Source: an uncultured Eubacteriales bacterium
Lineage (GTDB): Bacteria; Bacillota; Clostridia; Oscillospirales; CAG-272
DNA length: 42,939 nucleotides
Direction: 5' to 3'
Assembly: GCA_934462825.1 (NCBI GenBank)
Contig: CAKSIP010000009.1
Location: forward strand, 1-42,939
Positions 15,439 to 23,978 of the stretch are shown one piece after another (position 1 is the stretch's first letter; the number at the start of each line of letters is the position of its first letter). The notes under the pieces were generated by a model that worked only from the letters and a program-made list of their open reading frames with translations, was not told where the DNA came from and ran no database searches. A program made the translations under genes and the position numbers.

Positions 15439-16830
15439 TTACGGTTCTTCGGTCGTGATCGGGATCAATCCCGATGCCAAAAAGCGCTCGGCCACGACAG
15501 CACAGCCCTTATCGTCGGGATGTCCTCCGTAGGCCGGCACAGAAGGATCGCTTTCCTTGCCAAGGCAAGCGGCAAAGTCAAAGAAATCATACCCTTCTTT
15601 TTCCGCCAGAGCCTTGATTTTTTCCACTAAGGGTGCCCACTTGGGCTTGGTCGTCGAGGCGTATGTATAAGGCGGTGTGGAGAAAAGGATGACGCGGGCG
15701 CCGCCCTTACGGCAGACGTCGGCGATGTAGGCAATGTCGGCCGCGATCTGATCGGCCGTGCGGCTGCCGACTTTATAGGCGCCGCTGTTAATATCGTTGA
15801 CGCCGAAGCACAGGACTACCACATCATTGTTTTTCGCTTTTTCCAGCCAGGCCGGGCTGTTCACGGCGTCGTTGGCGCGGGCATAGCCTAAGCCGAGGTT
15901 CCAGCAGCTGACCGACGAGCCAAGCCCCTTGGCGATCTGCGCCGCCCAATAGGCGTCCATACCCGCCGTAGTTCCCTCTCCCATGGTGATGGAGTCGCCG
16001 ATAAAGGCCACTCGTGTGGCGCATCCGCGATCACACGCAATTCTGTCGGGGAGGGGCACGTCATTTTCCTTAAGGAACGTCATGACTGTTCCGAACGGCT
16101 TGCGTTTCAGGGCCACGCCGGTTCCGTTTGTCCGTGTGCACGGGATGAGGGTATATTCCACCGTCCATTCAAAAATCAGGAACTTGCCCTCGGGAACCTC
16201 CACCGGGACGGCATCGCTCCAAAGCATTTCCCCGGCTTCCACCAGGCGTTCCGTTGCGCCGTCAAAAGTTACGGCTTGTTTCCCCTGAATCGCGCCCGTC
16301 CCCCGCATATCATTGGCATAGCCGAGGAAGGCAGAAATGATTTTGTACGGCTTTGTGGGCATATTGCGATAATTTTCCGAGCCGTCGCCCCACGTGCTGT
16401 CCACGTTGTTGGAAAAGTACAGCTTATAGTTGAATTTCCCGGTTTCCTGCACCCGGAACACGCCGCGGAACGATTCGGTAACCGCCTCTTTGGAGGTCAG
16501 AACGCCGTTGTTTCCGGTCGGGGTGATCACATTGGATTGGTACGTTTCAAAATCGGAGGGAACCGGCGGCGGATCGTCCGAGCCGCCCGTCGAGGCCGAC
16601 GGAGAAGCGTCCGAAGGCTCTGCGGACGCTGTGGGTGTAGCCATCGGCGTAGAGGTTGGGGTAGCGGAACCCTCTCCGGTCGGCGCTTTTGTCTCGGAGG
16701 GGGTGGGCGTGGGCGTTGCGTCCGGTTGCACCGCACACCCGGACAGCAGGCCGAGTCCGGTTGTCATAACGAGCATCACGAGCAGTGCCCGCCGAAAAAT
16801 CGTTTTCTTGTTGAACCGATTGGCTTTCAT
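15439..16830 (-). CDS. SGNH/GDSL hydrolase lipoprotein (paralogue 2)
   Basis: A 463-residue lipoprotein with lipobox GLLSGC (Cys about 32), a long Thr/Pro/Ser linker with PTPTPS-type repeats, a beta-rich middle domain and a C-terminal SGNH domain. Motifs: FIGDSITMGEGT (Ser nucleophile), CFGVNDINSG (Asn) and YGGHPDDKG (His). Shared segments such as TYQSN, ESFRGVF/ETYRGVF, EGYDFFDFAACL and ACDRGCATRV/GCDRGKLRV show it arose with the 13975-15351 gene by tandem duplication. AGGAG lies 9 bases before ATG 16830. It starts 93 bases after prmC and may be cotranscribed. Confidence 0.88.
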   Translation of the reverse strand: MKANRFNKKTIFRRALLVMLVMTTGLGLLSGCAVQPDATPTPTPSETKAPTGEGSATPTSTPMATPTASAEPSDASPSASTGGSDDPPPVPSDFETYQSNVITPTGNNGVLTSKEAVTESFRGVFRVQETGKFNYKLYFSNNVDSTWGDGSENYRNMPTKPYKIISAFLGYANDMRGTGAIQGKQAVTFDGATERLVEAGEMLWSDAVPVEVPEGKFLIFEWTVEYTLIPCTRTNGTGVALKRKPFGTVMTFLKENDVPLPDRIACDRGCATRVAFIGDSITMGEGTTAGMDAYWAAQIAKGLGSSVSCWNLGLGYARANDAVNSPAWLEKAKNNDVVVLCFGVNDINSGAYKVGSRTADQIAADIAYIADVCRKGGARVILFSTPPYTYASTTKPKWAPLVEKIKALAEKEGYDFFDFAACLGKESDPSVPAYGGHPDDKGCAVVAERFLASGLIPITTEEP

Positions 16831-16923
16831 TTTTCTTTTCTCCTATTTACATTTATATTTGCTTTCTTTGTCTTTTCTTTTTTATATCTTATCTCTTATC
16901 CTCGCCGCACCGCAACGAGCTTT

Positions 16924-17796
16924 TCACGCGCCCGGATGGATCACGGCCACGCGGTCGTTGCCCCCAAGATCCCGAAAAATTTGGATTTCCCCGCCCATGT
17001 CGGCGGCCAGGGAGCGCAGAGGCTCTGCCTGATCAAATCCGATTTCCAAGGCGAAGGCGCCGCCCCGCCGCAAAAAGCGTCCGTAATTTTGCAGAATGGC
17101 CCGATAAAAATCCAGCCCGTCCGCGCCTCCGTCCAAAGCCGCTTTCGGTTCTTTTTGCACCTCCGGCGCCAAAGCGGAAATCTCCGACGAGGGGATATAG
17201 GGCGGGTTGGAAAGGATCAGATCGACGCTTTGCGGCGGCAAAAGCGCACGTCCCTTTCCGCTCCGAAAGAAATCAGAGTCGAACACATCGGCCACGCAAA
17301 ATTGAAGGCGGTCGGAAAGGTCATACCGGGCGGCATTGCTTTCGGCCAGGCGCACCGTTTCCGGGAACAAATCGGTGCAAACGCCCTGCAAATCCGGGCG
17401 TGTATGGCAAAGCGCGACGGGAATACAGCCGCTTCCCGTGCAAAGCTCAAGAAAGCGTCCGTTTTCCGGCAAAAGCGCAAGGGCCTGCTCCACCAAAAGC
17501 TCCGTATCGGGACGGGGCACAAGGCAGTGCTCGTTCACCGTCAGCGTCAACCCGAAAAAGTCCCACGTGCCGAAAATATACTGCAACGGCACACGGGCCT
17601 CTCTTTGCGCCACGGCGGCGTCCAGCCTTTCGCTTTCAAACACCGGCTCGGCGCCGGGCAACGGATGCCGCAAAAGGGGAAGCTCGGCGTTGGTCAGGCC
17701 GCAGCAGTGCATCAAAAGGAGGGCGGCCTCGCCCTCGGCATTGTCCACACCGCAGGCCGAAAGGCGGCGGCAAAGCTCTCTGTACGTATAGGTCAA
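16924..17796 (-). CDS. prmC: peptide chain release factor N5-glutamine methyltransferase PrmC
   Basis: A 290-residue SAM-dependent enzyme that methylates the GGQ glutamine of release factors. The N-terminal helical domain includes ALLLMHCCGLTNAELPL. The SAM site is LELCTGSGCIPVAL, and the catalytic NPPY motif lies in LILSNPPYIPSSEI. I chose the TTG start at 17796 (GGGAG about 10 bases upstream). A longer frame to an ATG at 18057 runs through the perfect promoter at 17896-17924 and would add a non-homologous, repeat-encoded KTPKTPKIPEIPE stretch. The 290-residue length fits the family. Confidence 0.9.
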   Translation of the reverse strand: MTYTYRELCRRLSACGVDNAEGEAALLLMHCCGLTNAELPLLRHPLPGAEPVFESERLDAAVAQREARVPLQYIFGTWDFFGLTLTVNEHCLVPRPDTELLVEQALALLPENGRFLELCTGSGCIPVALCHTRPDLQGVCTDLFPETVRLAESNAARYDLSDRLQFCVADVFDSDFFRSGKGRALLPPQSVDLILSNPPYIPSSEISALAPEVQKEPKAALDGGADGLDFYRAILQNYGRFLRRGGAFALEIGFDQAEPLRSLAADMGGEIQIFRDLGGNDRVAVIHPGA

Positions 17797-17895
17797 CGGT
17801 TTGTTTCTCCCTTCTCTCGTATCCGCCTCCGGTATTTCCGGTATTTTCGGTGTTTTCGGTGTTTTTTTCGATTTTCCCTCACCGATTCGGTCTTT

Positions 17896-17924
17896 ATTAT
17901 AGCACTTTTCACAAAAGCTGTCAA
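17896..17924 (-). promoter_or_regulatory. prmC promoter
   Basis: Minus strand: TTGACA (17919-17924), 17-base spacer ending AAGTGC, TATAAT (17896-17901). Both hexamers are perfect, with an extended -10 TGC. The leader holds short direct repeats of the type TTCCGGTA/TTTCGGTG (about 17828-17868). Confidence 0.88.
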
Positions 17925-18046
17925 GCCGTTTCTCGTCCGGGGCAAGGATTCTTCTCCCCCAAAGCTTCCTTTTGTACACGCGGCTCAAAGCCTTGTGTGA
18001 AAGCGCAAAAAAATCAAAACAAATTTTAAATTTTACGAAATTCATA

Positions 18047-18074
18047 TTGCATTTCACGGAAAATGTGGTATACT
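18047..18074 (+). promoter_or_regulatory. promoter of the 82-residue protein gene
   Basis: TTGCAT (18047-18052), 16-base spacer, TATACT (18069-18074), with TGG just before the -10 (extended -10). Confidence 0.7.
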
Positions 18075-18113
18075 GTTATTATCAGGTAAAATATATTAAA
18101 GGAGGATACAAAA

Positions 18114-18362
18114 ATGTGTTTCTTTCGTAAACCCGAAAAGCCGAAATATGGTCGTGTAGTTGCCCTTACGCTGGGTGCTGTCGCCGCTGTAGCCGGTATC
18201 GCTTACTTTGTTTACAAGTTCTTCTTTGAATATAAGTGCGATTACGATTGCGATGACTACCTTGACGAGTGCGACGACGATGGCAACTGCGAGTGCGAGG
18301 AGTGCCACGCAGAGGACGCCGCTGACGCTGAGGCGGATGTGGCTGAGGCAAAGGCTGAGTAA
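18114..18362 (+). CDS. small membrane-anchored Cys/Asp/Glu-rich protein, unknown function
   Basis: An 82-residue protein with strong expression signals: a good promoter, AAAGGAGG 8 bases before ATG 18114, and its own terminator. A basic N-terminus (RKPEKPKYGR) precedes one membrane helix (about 15-36). A very acidic tail follows, with six cysteines (C42, C46, C53, C59, C61, C64) interleaved with Asp/Glu, ending in an Ala/Glu/Asp repeat. By the positive-inside rule the acidic Cys tail should face outward. It could bind metal, but no family is recognised. Confidence 0.8.
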   Translation: MCFFRKPEKPKYGRVVALTLGAVAAVAGIAYFVYKFFFEYKCDYDCDDYLDECDDDGNCECEECHAEDAADAEADVAEAKAE

Positions 18363-18383
18363 TTTTCCTTCCTTTGCCGCCCA

Positions 18384-18426
18384 TAGGAGTATCTGTCCCA
18401 CGACAGATACTCCTATAAACTTTTTA
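18384..18426 (+). terminator. terminator of the 82-residue protein gene
   Basis: TAGGAGTATCTGTC (18384-18397) pairs with GACAGATACTCCTA (18402-18415), a 14-bp stem with a 4-base loop, followed closely by CTTTTT. Confidence 0.88.
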
Positions 18427-18480
18427 TTCACCGATTTTCCGAACCATTCCTTCCCCCTGCGGGCAAAGAACATAAAAGGG

Positions 18481-18684
18481 AGTGCCAGAAAAACTCATCC
18501 TGAGTTTTTCTGGCACTCTGGCGACGTTGGTCTCGGCGGCAAATCGCCGCCGTTTTGCCACGAAAAAAATCAAAAAACAAGATATGAAAGGCAAAAACGA
18601 CCAAGAATCGCTCAAAAATGCCGGGATCCCGACCGGCATTTTTGAGGGGCTGTTAAAAACATCGAGTTTTTTAACAGCCCCTTT
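18481..18684 (+). repeat. dispersed intergenic hairpin repeat, copy B (most complete)
   Basis: Four hairpins are arranged in a row. They are a perfect 17-bp stem AGTGCCAGAAAAACTCA (18481-18517), CGGCGGC/GCCGCCG (18534-18552), CTCAAAAATGCCGG/CCGGCATTTTTGAG (18611-18646), and GGGGCTGTTAAAAAC/GTTTTTTAACAGCCCC (18646-18681). Between them are GTTTTGCC, an A-rich ATCAAAAAACAAGATA and GACCAAGAATC, all shared with copy A and partly with copy C. No ORF is seen. With the terminator at 18384 this accounts for most of the 400-base gene-free gap before serA. Confidence 0.78.
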
Positions 18685-18766
18685 TTATAAGCCATAACGG
18701 AGCCGGATCCCTTTGGGAAGCGCGCCGGACGCCAAGGCTTTCCCGCTATGGTTGTATGCAAAACGA

Positions 18767-19930
18767 TTATAAAATCTTGCGCACCCGCACCATTCCTTCA
18801 ATGGTGCAAAGGCCGTTCAGTGCCGCGTCGGAAACATCGCCGGCCAGGTCAAGCACCGTGTAAGCGTTGCTCCCCTTCGATTTGTTGATCAGGTTTTCAA
18901 TGTTGATTCCCTCCGCCGAAATCGCACTTGTGATTTTGGAAATCATAGCTGGTACGTTGGCATGGAGCAGGCACAGGCGCACGCCGTCCGTTCTCGGCAT
19001 CGACACCGACGGGAAGTTGACGCTGTTGCGAATGTTGCCCGTGGTAAGGTATTCATCCAGCTCGGCGGTTGCCATCACGGCGCAGTTTTCCTCCGATTCC
19101 TCGGTGGAAGCGCCGAGGTGCGGAATGTTGACAATGCCCGGAACCCCCACGCTTTCTTCGGTGGGGAAGTCGGTGACGTAGCGCGCCACCTTGCCCGACG
19201 CCAGCGCTTCCTTCAGCGCATCAAAATCCACAAGATCGGCACGCGCAAGGTTGATAATCCGCACGCCGTCTTTCATCATCGCCAGCGTTTCGCGGTTGAT
19301 CATATGCTTGGTTTCATCCGTGGCCGGCACGTGCAGGGTAATATAGTCGGAGGAACGGAAAATTTCTTCATAGGTGGCCGCTTTTTTGACATTGCGGGAC
19401 AGGCTCCATGCGCCCTCCACCGTCAAATAAGGATCGCAGCCCTCCACCGTCATGCCAAGATGCGTCGCCGTTGTCGCCACCATGCCGCCAATCGCGCCAA
19501 GGCCGATGACGCCCAGCGTTTTTCCGGCCACCTCATGACCGACAAACGCAGACTTTCCCTTTTCAATCGCTTTGGCAAGCCCCTCCGTGCCCGCCAAGCT
19601 CTCGGCAAAGGCAATGCCCCCCGCAATGTCTCGGGCCGCCAGCATCAAGGCGCACACAGTCAGCTCTTTCACGCCGTTTGCATTGGCGCCGGGCGTATTG
19701 AACACCACGATGCCGGCCTTGGAGCAACGCTCAATCGGGATATTGTTGACGCCTGCGCCACAGCGGGCAATGGCCAAAAGCTCCGGGTTCAATTCCATGT
19801 CGTGCAGCGATGCCGAGCGAACCAGAATGGCATCCGGCGCCTGGATGTCGGCCCCGACGCGGTATTTGGTTCGATCCAGCCGATCGGTGCCCACGGTCGC
19901 AATCTGATTGATCAGTTGAATATTTTTCAT
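18767..19930 (-). CDS. serA: D-3-phosphoglycerate dehydrogenase with C-terminal ACT domain
   Basis: A 387-residue NAD-dependent enzyme, the first step of serine synthesis. The Rossmann motif is VIGLGAIGGMVA (about 142-153). The catalytic Arg is in IINLARADLVD, the Glu in DFPTEE and the His in IPHLGASTEES. The C-terminal ACT domain (about 318-387, beginning RLCLLHANVPAMISKI) would bind serine for feedback control. ATG 19930 has AGGAG 9 bases upstream and lies 13 bases after the serC stop, so the two form an operon. A longer frame to 19966 overlaps serC and lacks family similarity. Confidence 0.94.
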   Translation of the reverse strand: MKNIQLINQIATVGTDRLDRTKYRVGADIQAPDAILVRSASLHDMELNPELLAIARCGAGVNNIPIERCSKAGIVVFNTPGANANGVKELTVCALMLAARDIAGGIAFAESLAGTEGLAKAIEKGKSAFVGHEVAGKTLGVIGLGAIGGMVATTATHLGMTVEGCDPYLTVEGAWSLSRNVKKAATYEEIFRSSDYITLHVPATDETKHMINRETLAMMKDGVRIINLARADLVDFDALKEALASGKVARYVTDFPTEESVGVPGIVNIPHLGASTEESEENCAVMATAELDEYLTTGNIRNSVNFPSVSMPRTDGVRLCLLHANVPAMISKITSAISAEGINIENLINKSKGSNAYTVLDLAGDVSDAALNGLCTIEGMVRVRKIL

Positions 19931-19943
19931 CGTATGTTTCTCC

Positions 19944-21029
19944 TCACTTCGGGTTCTTTTCGGCAAACGCCTGCATAAAAGCTACCAGCTTTTCCACGCC
20001 TTCCACCGGCATGGCGTTATAAATCGAGGCTCGCATGCCGCCCACCGAGCGGTGTCCTTTGAGATTTTTCAAGCCGGCTTCGGCGGCGTCGGCGGCAAAT
20101 TTTTTGTCCAGCGCTTCATGGCCGGTCACAAACGTCACGTTCATCATGGAGCGGCTCTCTTTTCTCACGGGAGCGATATAATAATCCTGCCGATCCAGAT
20201 AGTCATACAAAAGCCCGGCCTTCTTTTCGTTGATCTGCTTCATGGCCGAGAGGCCGCCCAACGAAAGCAGCCACTCATACACCAGCTTTGCCACGTAAAT
20301 GGAGTAGCAGGGCGGGGTGTTATACATGGAATCATTGTCGGCCATCAGCTTCCAATCCAACATAGAGGGCGTGATGGCGCGGGCGTGGCCGAGCAAATCC
20401 TCCCGGACAATCACCACCGTCAGCCCGGCGGGCGCCATGTTTTTCTGTGCGCCTGCATAGATTACGCCAAATTTGGTTACATCCACCGGCTCGGACAGGA
20501 TGCAGGAGGACATATCGGCCACCAGCGGAATATCGCCGGTATCCGGGATGTAGGGGAACTTGGTTCCGTAAATCGTATTATTGAAGCAAATGTGCACATA
20601 GGAGGCATCGGGACGGAAGGAGTCGCGGGTGGTAGCGGGGACATAGGTAAAATTGTCCTCCTTGCTGGAGGCCGCCACGACTACGTCTCCATATTTCTGC
20701 GCCTCCTTGAAGGCCTTGCCGGAAAACTGCCCGGACACGATATAGTCCGCCTTGCCGCCCTCCGGCAGAAGGTTCAGCGGCACAGCGGCAAACTGCGTGG
20801 AGGCTCCGCCCTGCAAAAACAAAACTTTATAAGAATCGGGAATGTTCATAAGCTTACGAAGCAAAGCTTCTGCGTCCCGAATAATCGCTTCATAATCGGG
20901 AGATCGATGGCTCATCTCCATCACGGACATTCCGCTGTCGCCGTAGACAACCAGCTCGGAAGCCGCTTTTTCAAGTACCGCCAGGGGAAGCATGGAGGGG
21001 CCTGCCGAAAAATTGTAGACTCTGTTCAT
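19944..21029 (-). CDS. serC: phosphoserine aminotransferase
   Basis: A 361-residue PLP class V aminotransferase, the second step of serine synthesis. It begins NRVYNFSAGPSMLPLAVLEKA, the family hallmark. The PLP lysine lies in GVIYAGAQKNMAPAG, and the C-terminus has HRSVGGMRASIYNAMP. AAAGGA lies about 10 bases before ATG 21029. It is first in the serC-serA operon, with a strong promoter at 21094-21122. No phosphoserine phosphatase gene is in the window. Confidence 0.95.
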   Translation of the reverse strand: MNRVYNFSAGPSMLPLAVLEKAASELVVYGDSGMSVMEMSHRSPDYEAIIRDAEALLRKLMNIPDSYKVLFLQGGASTQFAAVPLNLLPEGGKADYIVSGQFSGKAFKEAQKYGDVVVAASSKEDNFTYVPATTRDSFRPDASYVHICFNNTIYGTKFPYIPDTGDIPLVADMSSCILSEPVDVTKFGVIYAGAQKNMAPAGLTVVIVREDLLGHARAITPSMLDWKLMADNDSMYNTPPCYSIYVAKLVYEWLLSLGGLSAMKQINEKKAGLLYDYLDRQDYYIAPVRKESRSMMNVTFVTGHEALDKKFAADAAEAGLKNLKGHRSVGGMRASIYNAMPVEGVEKLVAFMQAFAEKNPK

Positions 21030-21093
21030 AAGATTTCATTCCTTTCAAAATCAAACTGCGGATAAACTTACAATTATCCATAATATGTTATAT

Positions 21094-21122
21094 ATTATAT
21101 ATCTTTCTTTCTCATAAGTCAA
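21094..21122 (-). promoter_or_regulatory. serC-serA promoter
   Basis: Minus strand: TTGACT (21117-21122), 17-base spacer, TATAAT (21094-21099). The A/T-rich leader to the serC start is about 65 bases, too short for a T-box. Confidence 0.8.
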
Positions 21123-21222
21123 GAGAAGTCAAAAAAAACAGAGGATTGCACAATTTCCGGCGGTTATGGCACTTTCGTTTTGTAATATGTTGAAGCAATC
21201 GGCCGCTCGGCAAGTGTTTTCC

Positions 21223-21272
21223 GAAAAAAAAGATCCGCCCCTCGGCGTGCATTTCTGCACGCCGGGGGGCGG
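21223..21272 (-). terminator. clpB terminator
   Basis: Minus strand: CCGCCCCCCGGCGTGCA pairs with TGCACGCCGAGGGGCGG around a short loop, followed by ATCTTTTTTTT. This is a strong intrinsic terminator. Confidence 0.9.
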
Positions 21273-21292
21273 TGTTTGCTTCATGTTCGCAC

Positions 21293-23902
21293 TCAGGAAC
21301 GAACGATCAGCTCTCCGTTTTCGGCATCCACGGTCATCGTACTGCCGGGCGTAGGATCGGTGGCAATGATCCGACGGGCAATCAGCGTTTCCACAGTGGA
21401 CTGCATATACCGTTTCAGCGGTCTTGCGCCGTAAATCGGATCGTAGGCCTTTTCGATAATCCAATCCTTGGCCGCATCCGTTACCACGATCTTCAACTGC
21501 TTATCCTCCATCCGTTTGGCAAGATCCTTGACAAGCAAATCCACAATACCGCGGACATTTTCCTTGGTCAACGGTTTGTAGAACACAATCTCATCCAAAC
21601 GATTGAGAAATTCGGGGCGGAAGGAACGCTTCAACAGCGCCATCACGGCTTCTCTTGTGGCAGGCGAAATTTCGCCGCTGGCCGCATCAATTCCGTCCAG
21701 AATCAGATCCGATCCGAGGTTGGAGGTCAGAATGATGATGGTGTTTTTGAAGTCCACGGTACGACCGCGGCTATCGGTAATCCGTCCGTCATCCAACACC
21801 TGGAGCAGCACATTGAACACGTCGGGATGCGCCTTTTCCACCTCATCAAACAGCACCACCGCATACGGTTTGCGACGGACTGCCTCGGTAAGCTGGCCGC
21901 CCTCGTCATAGCCCACATATCCGGGAGGCGCTCCGATCAGACGAGACACGGAATACTTCTCCATGTATTCGCTCATGTCGATACGAACCATACTGCGTTC
22001 GTCATCGAACAGCGCCTCGGCCAACGCCTTGGCAAGCTCGGTTTTACCAACACCCGTAGGGCCGAGGAACAGGAAGGAGCCGACCGGCCGCTTCGGATCC
22101 TGAATCCCGGCACGGGAACGCAGAATGGCGTCGCACACCTTTTCCACCGCCTCGTCCTGTCCGATCACACGCTGATGAAGGATCTGATCCAAATGGAGCA
22201 GCTTGTTCCGCTCGCTTTCCATCAGCTTGGCTACGGGAATCCCCGTCCAGCGGGCCACGATACGAGCGATTTCCTCCTCCGTCACCTTATCACGCAAAAG
22301 CGTGTTTTGCCCGGAGCGCTCCTCTGCCTTCTTTTCTTCCTCCGCCAGCTGCTTTTGCAGCTCGGGGAGACGGCCGTATTTCAGCTGAGCCGCCAAATTC
22401 AGATCATACTCGTCCTGCGCCTTTTCAATCTTGGCATTGACCTGCTCAATTTCCTCACGGATTTTTTGCACCTTGCCGATGGCGTTTTTCTCGTTTTCCC
22501 ATTTGGCTTTCATCTGATCGAAGCGGCTTCTCAGCTCGGACAGCTCCGCTTCAATCTGATGGCGGCGCTCCACCGTCAGCTTATCGGTTTCTTTTTTCAG
22601 CGCCGCTTCCTCAATTTCATGCTGCATGATCTTCCGCGAGATTTCATCCAGCTCGGTCGGCATGGAATTCATCTCCGTTTTGATCAGCGCGCAGGCTTCA
22701 TCCACAAGGTCAATGGCCTTATCGGGCAGGAAACGATCCGAAATGTACCGATTGGACAGCGTGGCGGCGGCGATCAGGGCATTGTCCTGAATTTTGACGC
22801 CGTGATAGACTTCATACCGCTTTTTCAATCCACGCAGAATGGAAACGGTGTCCTCCACGGTCGGCTCGTTGACCATGACCGGCTGGAAACGACGCTCCAG
22901 CGCCGCGTCCTTTTCAATATATTGACGATACTCGTTGAGCGTCGTGGCGCCGATGCAATGCAATTCGCCGCGCGCCAGCAACGGCTTCAGCAGGTTGCCT
23001 GCGTCCATAGCGCCGTCGGTCTTGCCGGCGCCCACGATGGTATGAAGCTCATCAATAAACAGGATGATCTTGCCATCGCTGTTTTTGATTTCTTCCAGCA
23101 CCGATTTCAATCTTTCCTCAAATTCTCCGCGGTACTTTGCGCCGGCAATCAACGCGCCCATATCCAAAGAAAAGAGTGAGCGGTTTTTCAGGTTTTCCGG
23201 CACGTCGCCCCGCACAATTCGTTGCGCCAAGCCCTCGGCAATGGCCGTTTTACCAACGCCGGGTTCGCCGATCAGACAGGGGTTGTTTTTGGTTTTCCGC
23301 GACAAAATCCGAATGACATTCCGAATTTCATCGTCACGGCCGATCACGGGATCCAGCTTTTGAGCGCGAGCCAATTCCACAAGGTCACTGCCGTACTTTT
23401 TCAGCACGTCGTACGTTCCCTCCGGGTTGTCGCTCGTCACCTTGCGGTTCCCGCGCACTTCTTTCAGCGTGGCGCTGAACCGGCTTTCCGTGATTCCCTT
23501 CTCCTCAAAGAAGCGCTTCATCGCCGAAGACGGCTTGGCCAAAAGCCCCAGCATCAAATGCTCCACCGAGATATATTCGTCGCCCATGGAGGCCGCGCGT
23601 TTTTCGGCCTCGTTCAACGCGCTTTCCAGCTCTCTGGAAATGTAGACCTTCTCGCTGTTATCCTCCAGCGAGTTGCCCGAAACCTTCGGCAGGCGGGCAA
23701 CGGCCGCTTTCAGCGTTGCTTCCGCTTCGTTTCGATTGATATTCTCTTTTTCCAAAAGTTGGCCGATCAGTCCGTCGGGATCCGAAACCAGCGCCAAAGC
23801 GATATGCTCCTGTTCAATTTGGGAATTGCCGGCCTCAGCCGCCATGGTGCGTGCCGATTGCAGTGCCTCCAGACTTTTTTGGGTAAATTTCTGAAGATTC
23901 AT
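21293..23902 (-). CDS. clpB: ClpB disaggregase (AAA+ chaperone)
   Basis: An 869-residue hexameric AAA+ chaperone that extracts proteins from aggregates with DnaK. In order: Clp N-domain repeats (about 1-145), first AAA module with Walker A GEPGVGKT (212-219) and Walker B ILFIDELHT (about 280-288), a middle coiled coil (about 405-530, the ClpB/Hsp104 mark), and a second AAA module with Walker A GPTGVGKT (614-621). The start is ATG 23902, with AGGGGG 7 bases upstream; ATG 23908 would leave no gap. It lies 76 bases after a ribbon-helix-helix gene and probably shares its promoter. No CIRCE or CtsR-type repeat was seen. Confidence 0.96.
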   Translation of the reverse strand: MNLQKFTQKSLEALQSARTMAAEAGNSQIEQEHIALALVSDPDGLIGQLLEKENINRNEAEATLKAAVARLPKVSGNSLEDNSEKVYISRELESALNEAEKRAASMGDEYISVEHLMLGLLAKPSSAMKRFFEEKGITESRFSATLKEVRGNRKVTSDNPEGTYDVLKKYGSDLVELARAQKLDPVIGRDDEIRNVIRILSRKTKNNPCLIGEPGVGKTAIAEGLAQRIVRGDVPENLKNRSLFSLDMGALIAGAKYRGEFEERLKSVLEEIKNSDGKIILFIDELHTIVGAGKTDGAMDAGNLLKPLLARGELHCIGATTLNEYRQYIEKDAALERRFQPVMVNEPTVEDTVSILRGLKKRYEVYHGVKIQDNALIAAATLSNRYISDRFLPDKAIDLVDEACALIKTEMNSMPTELDEISRKIMQHEIEEAALKKETDKLTVERRHQIEAELSELRSRFDQMKAKWENEKNAIGKVQKIREEIEQVNAKIEKAQDEYDLNLAAQLKYGRLPELQKQLAEEEKKAEERSGQNTLLRDKVTEEEIARIVARWTGIPVAKLMESERNKLLHLDQILHQRVIGQDEAVEKVCDAILRSRAGIQDPKRPVGSFLFLGPTGVGKTELAKALAEALFDDERSMVRIDMSEYMEKYSVSRLIGAPPGYVGYDEGGQLTEAVRRKPYAVVLFDEVEKAHPDVFNVLLQVLDDGRITDSRGRTVDFKNTIIILTSNLGSDLILDGIDAASGEISPATREAVMALLKRSFRPEFLNRLDEIVFYKPLTKENVRGIVDLLVKDLAKRMEDKQLKIVVTDAAKDWIIEKAYDPIYGARPLKRYMQSTVETLIARRIIATDPTPGSTMTVDAENGELIVRS

Positions 23903-23978
23903 AATCATTCCCCCTTTTATGTTCCTTATATCTTACTCTTTTGTTTTTTTCGATTTGACAGATTTGACAGAAAAGCGG

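Noticed and set aside
17797..18057. Longer N-terminus for PrmC starting at ATG 18057.
   Set aside because: It runs through the perfect promoter at 17896-17924 and adds a repetitive sequence foreign to the family.
21030..21116. T-box upstream of serC.
   Set aside because: The leader is only about 65 bases and has no GGTACC-type T-box core.
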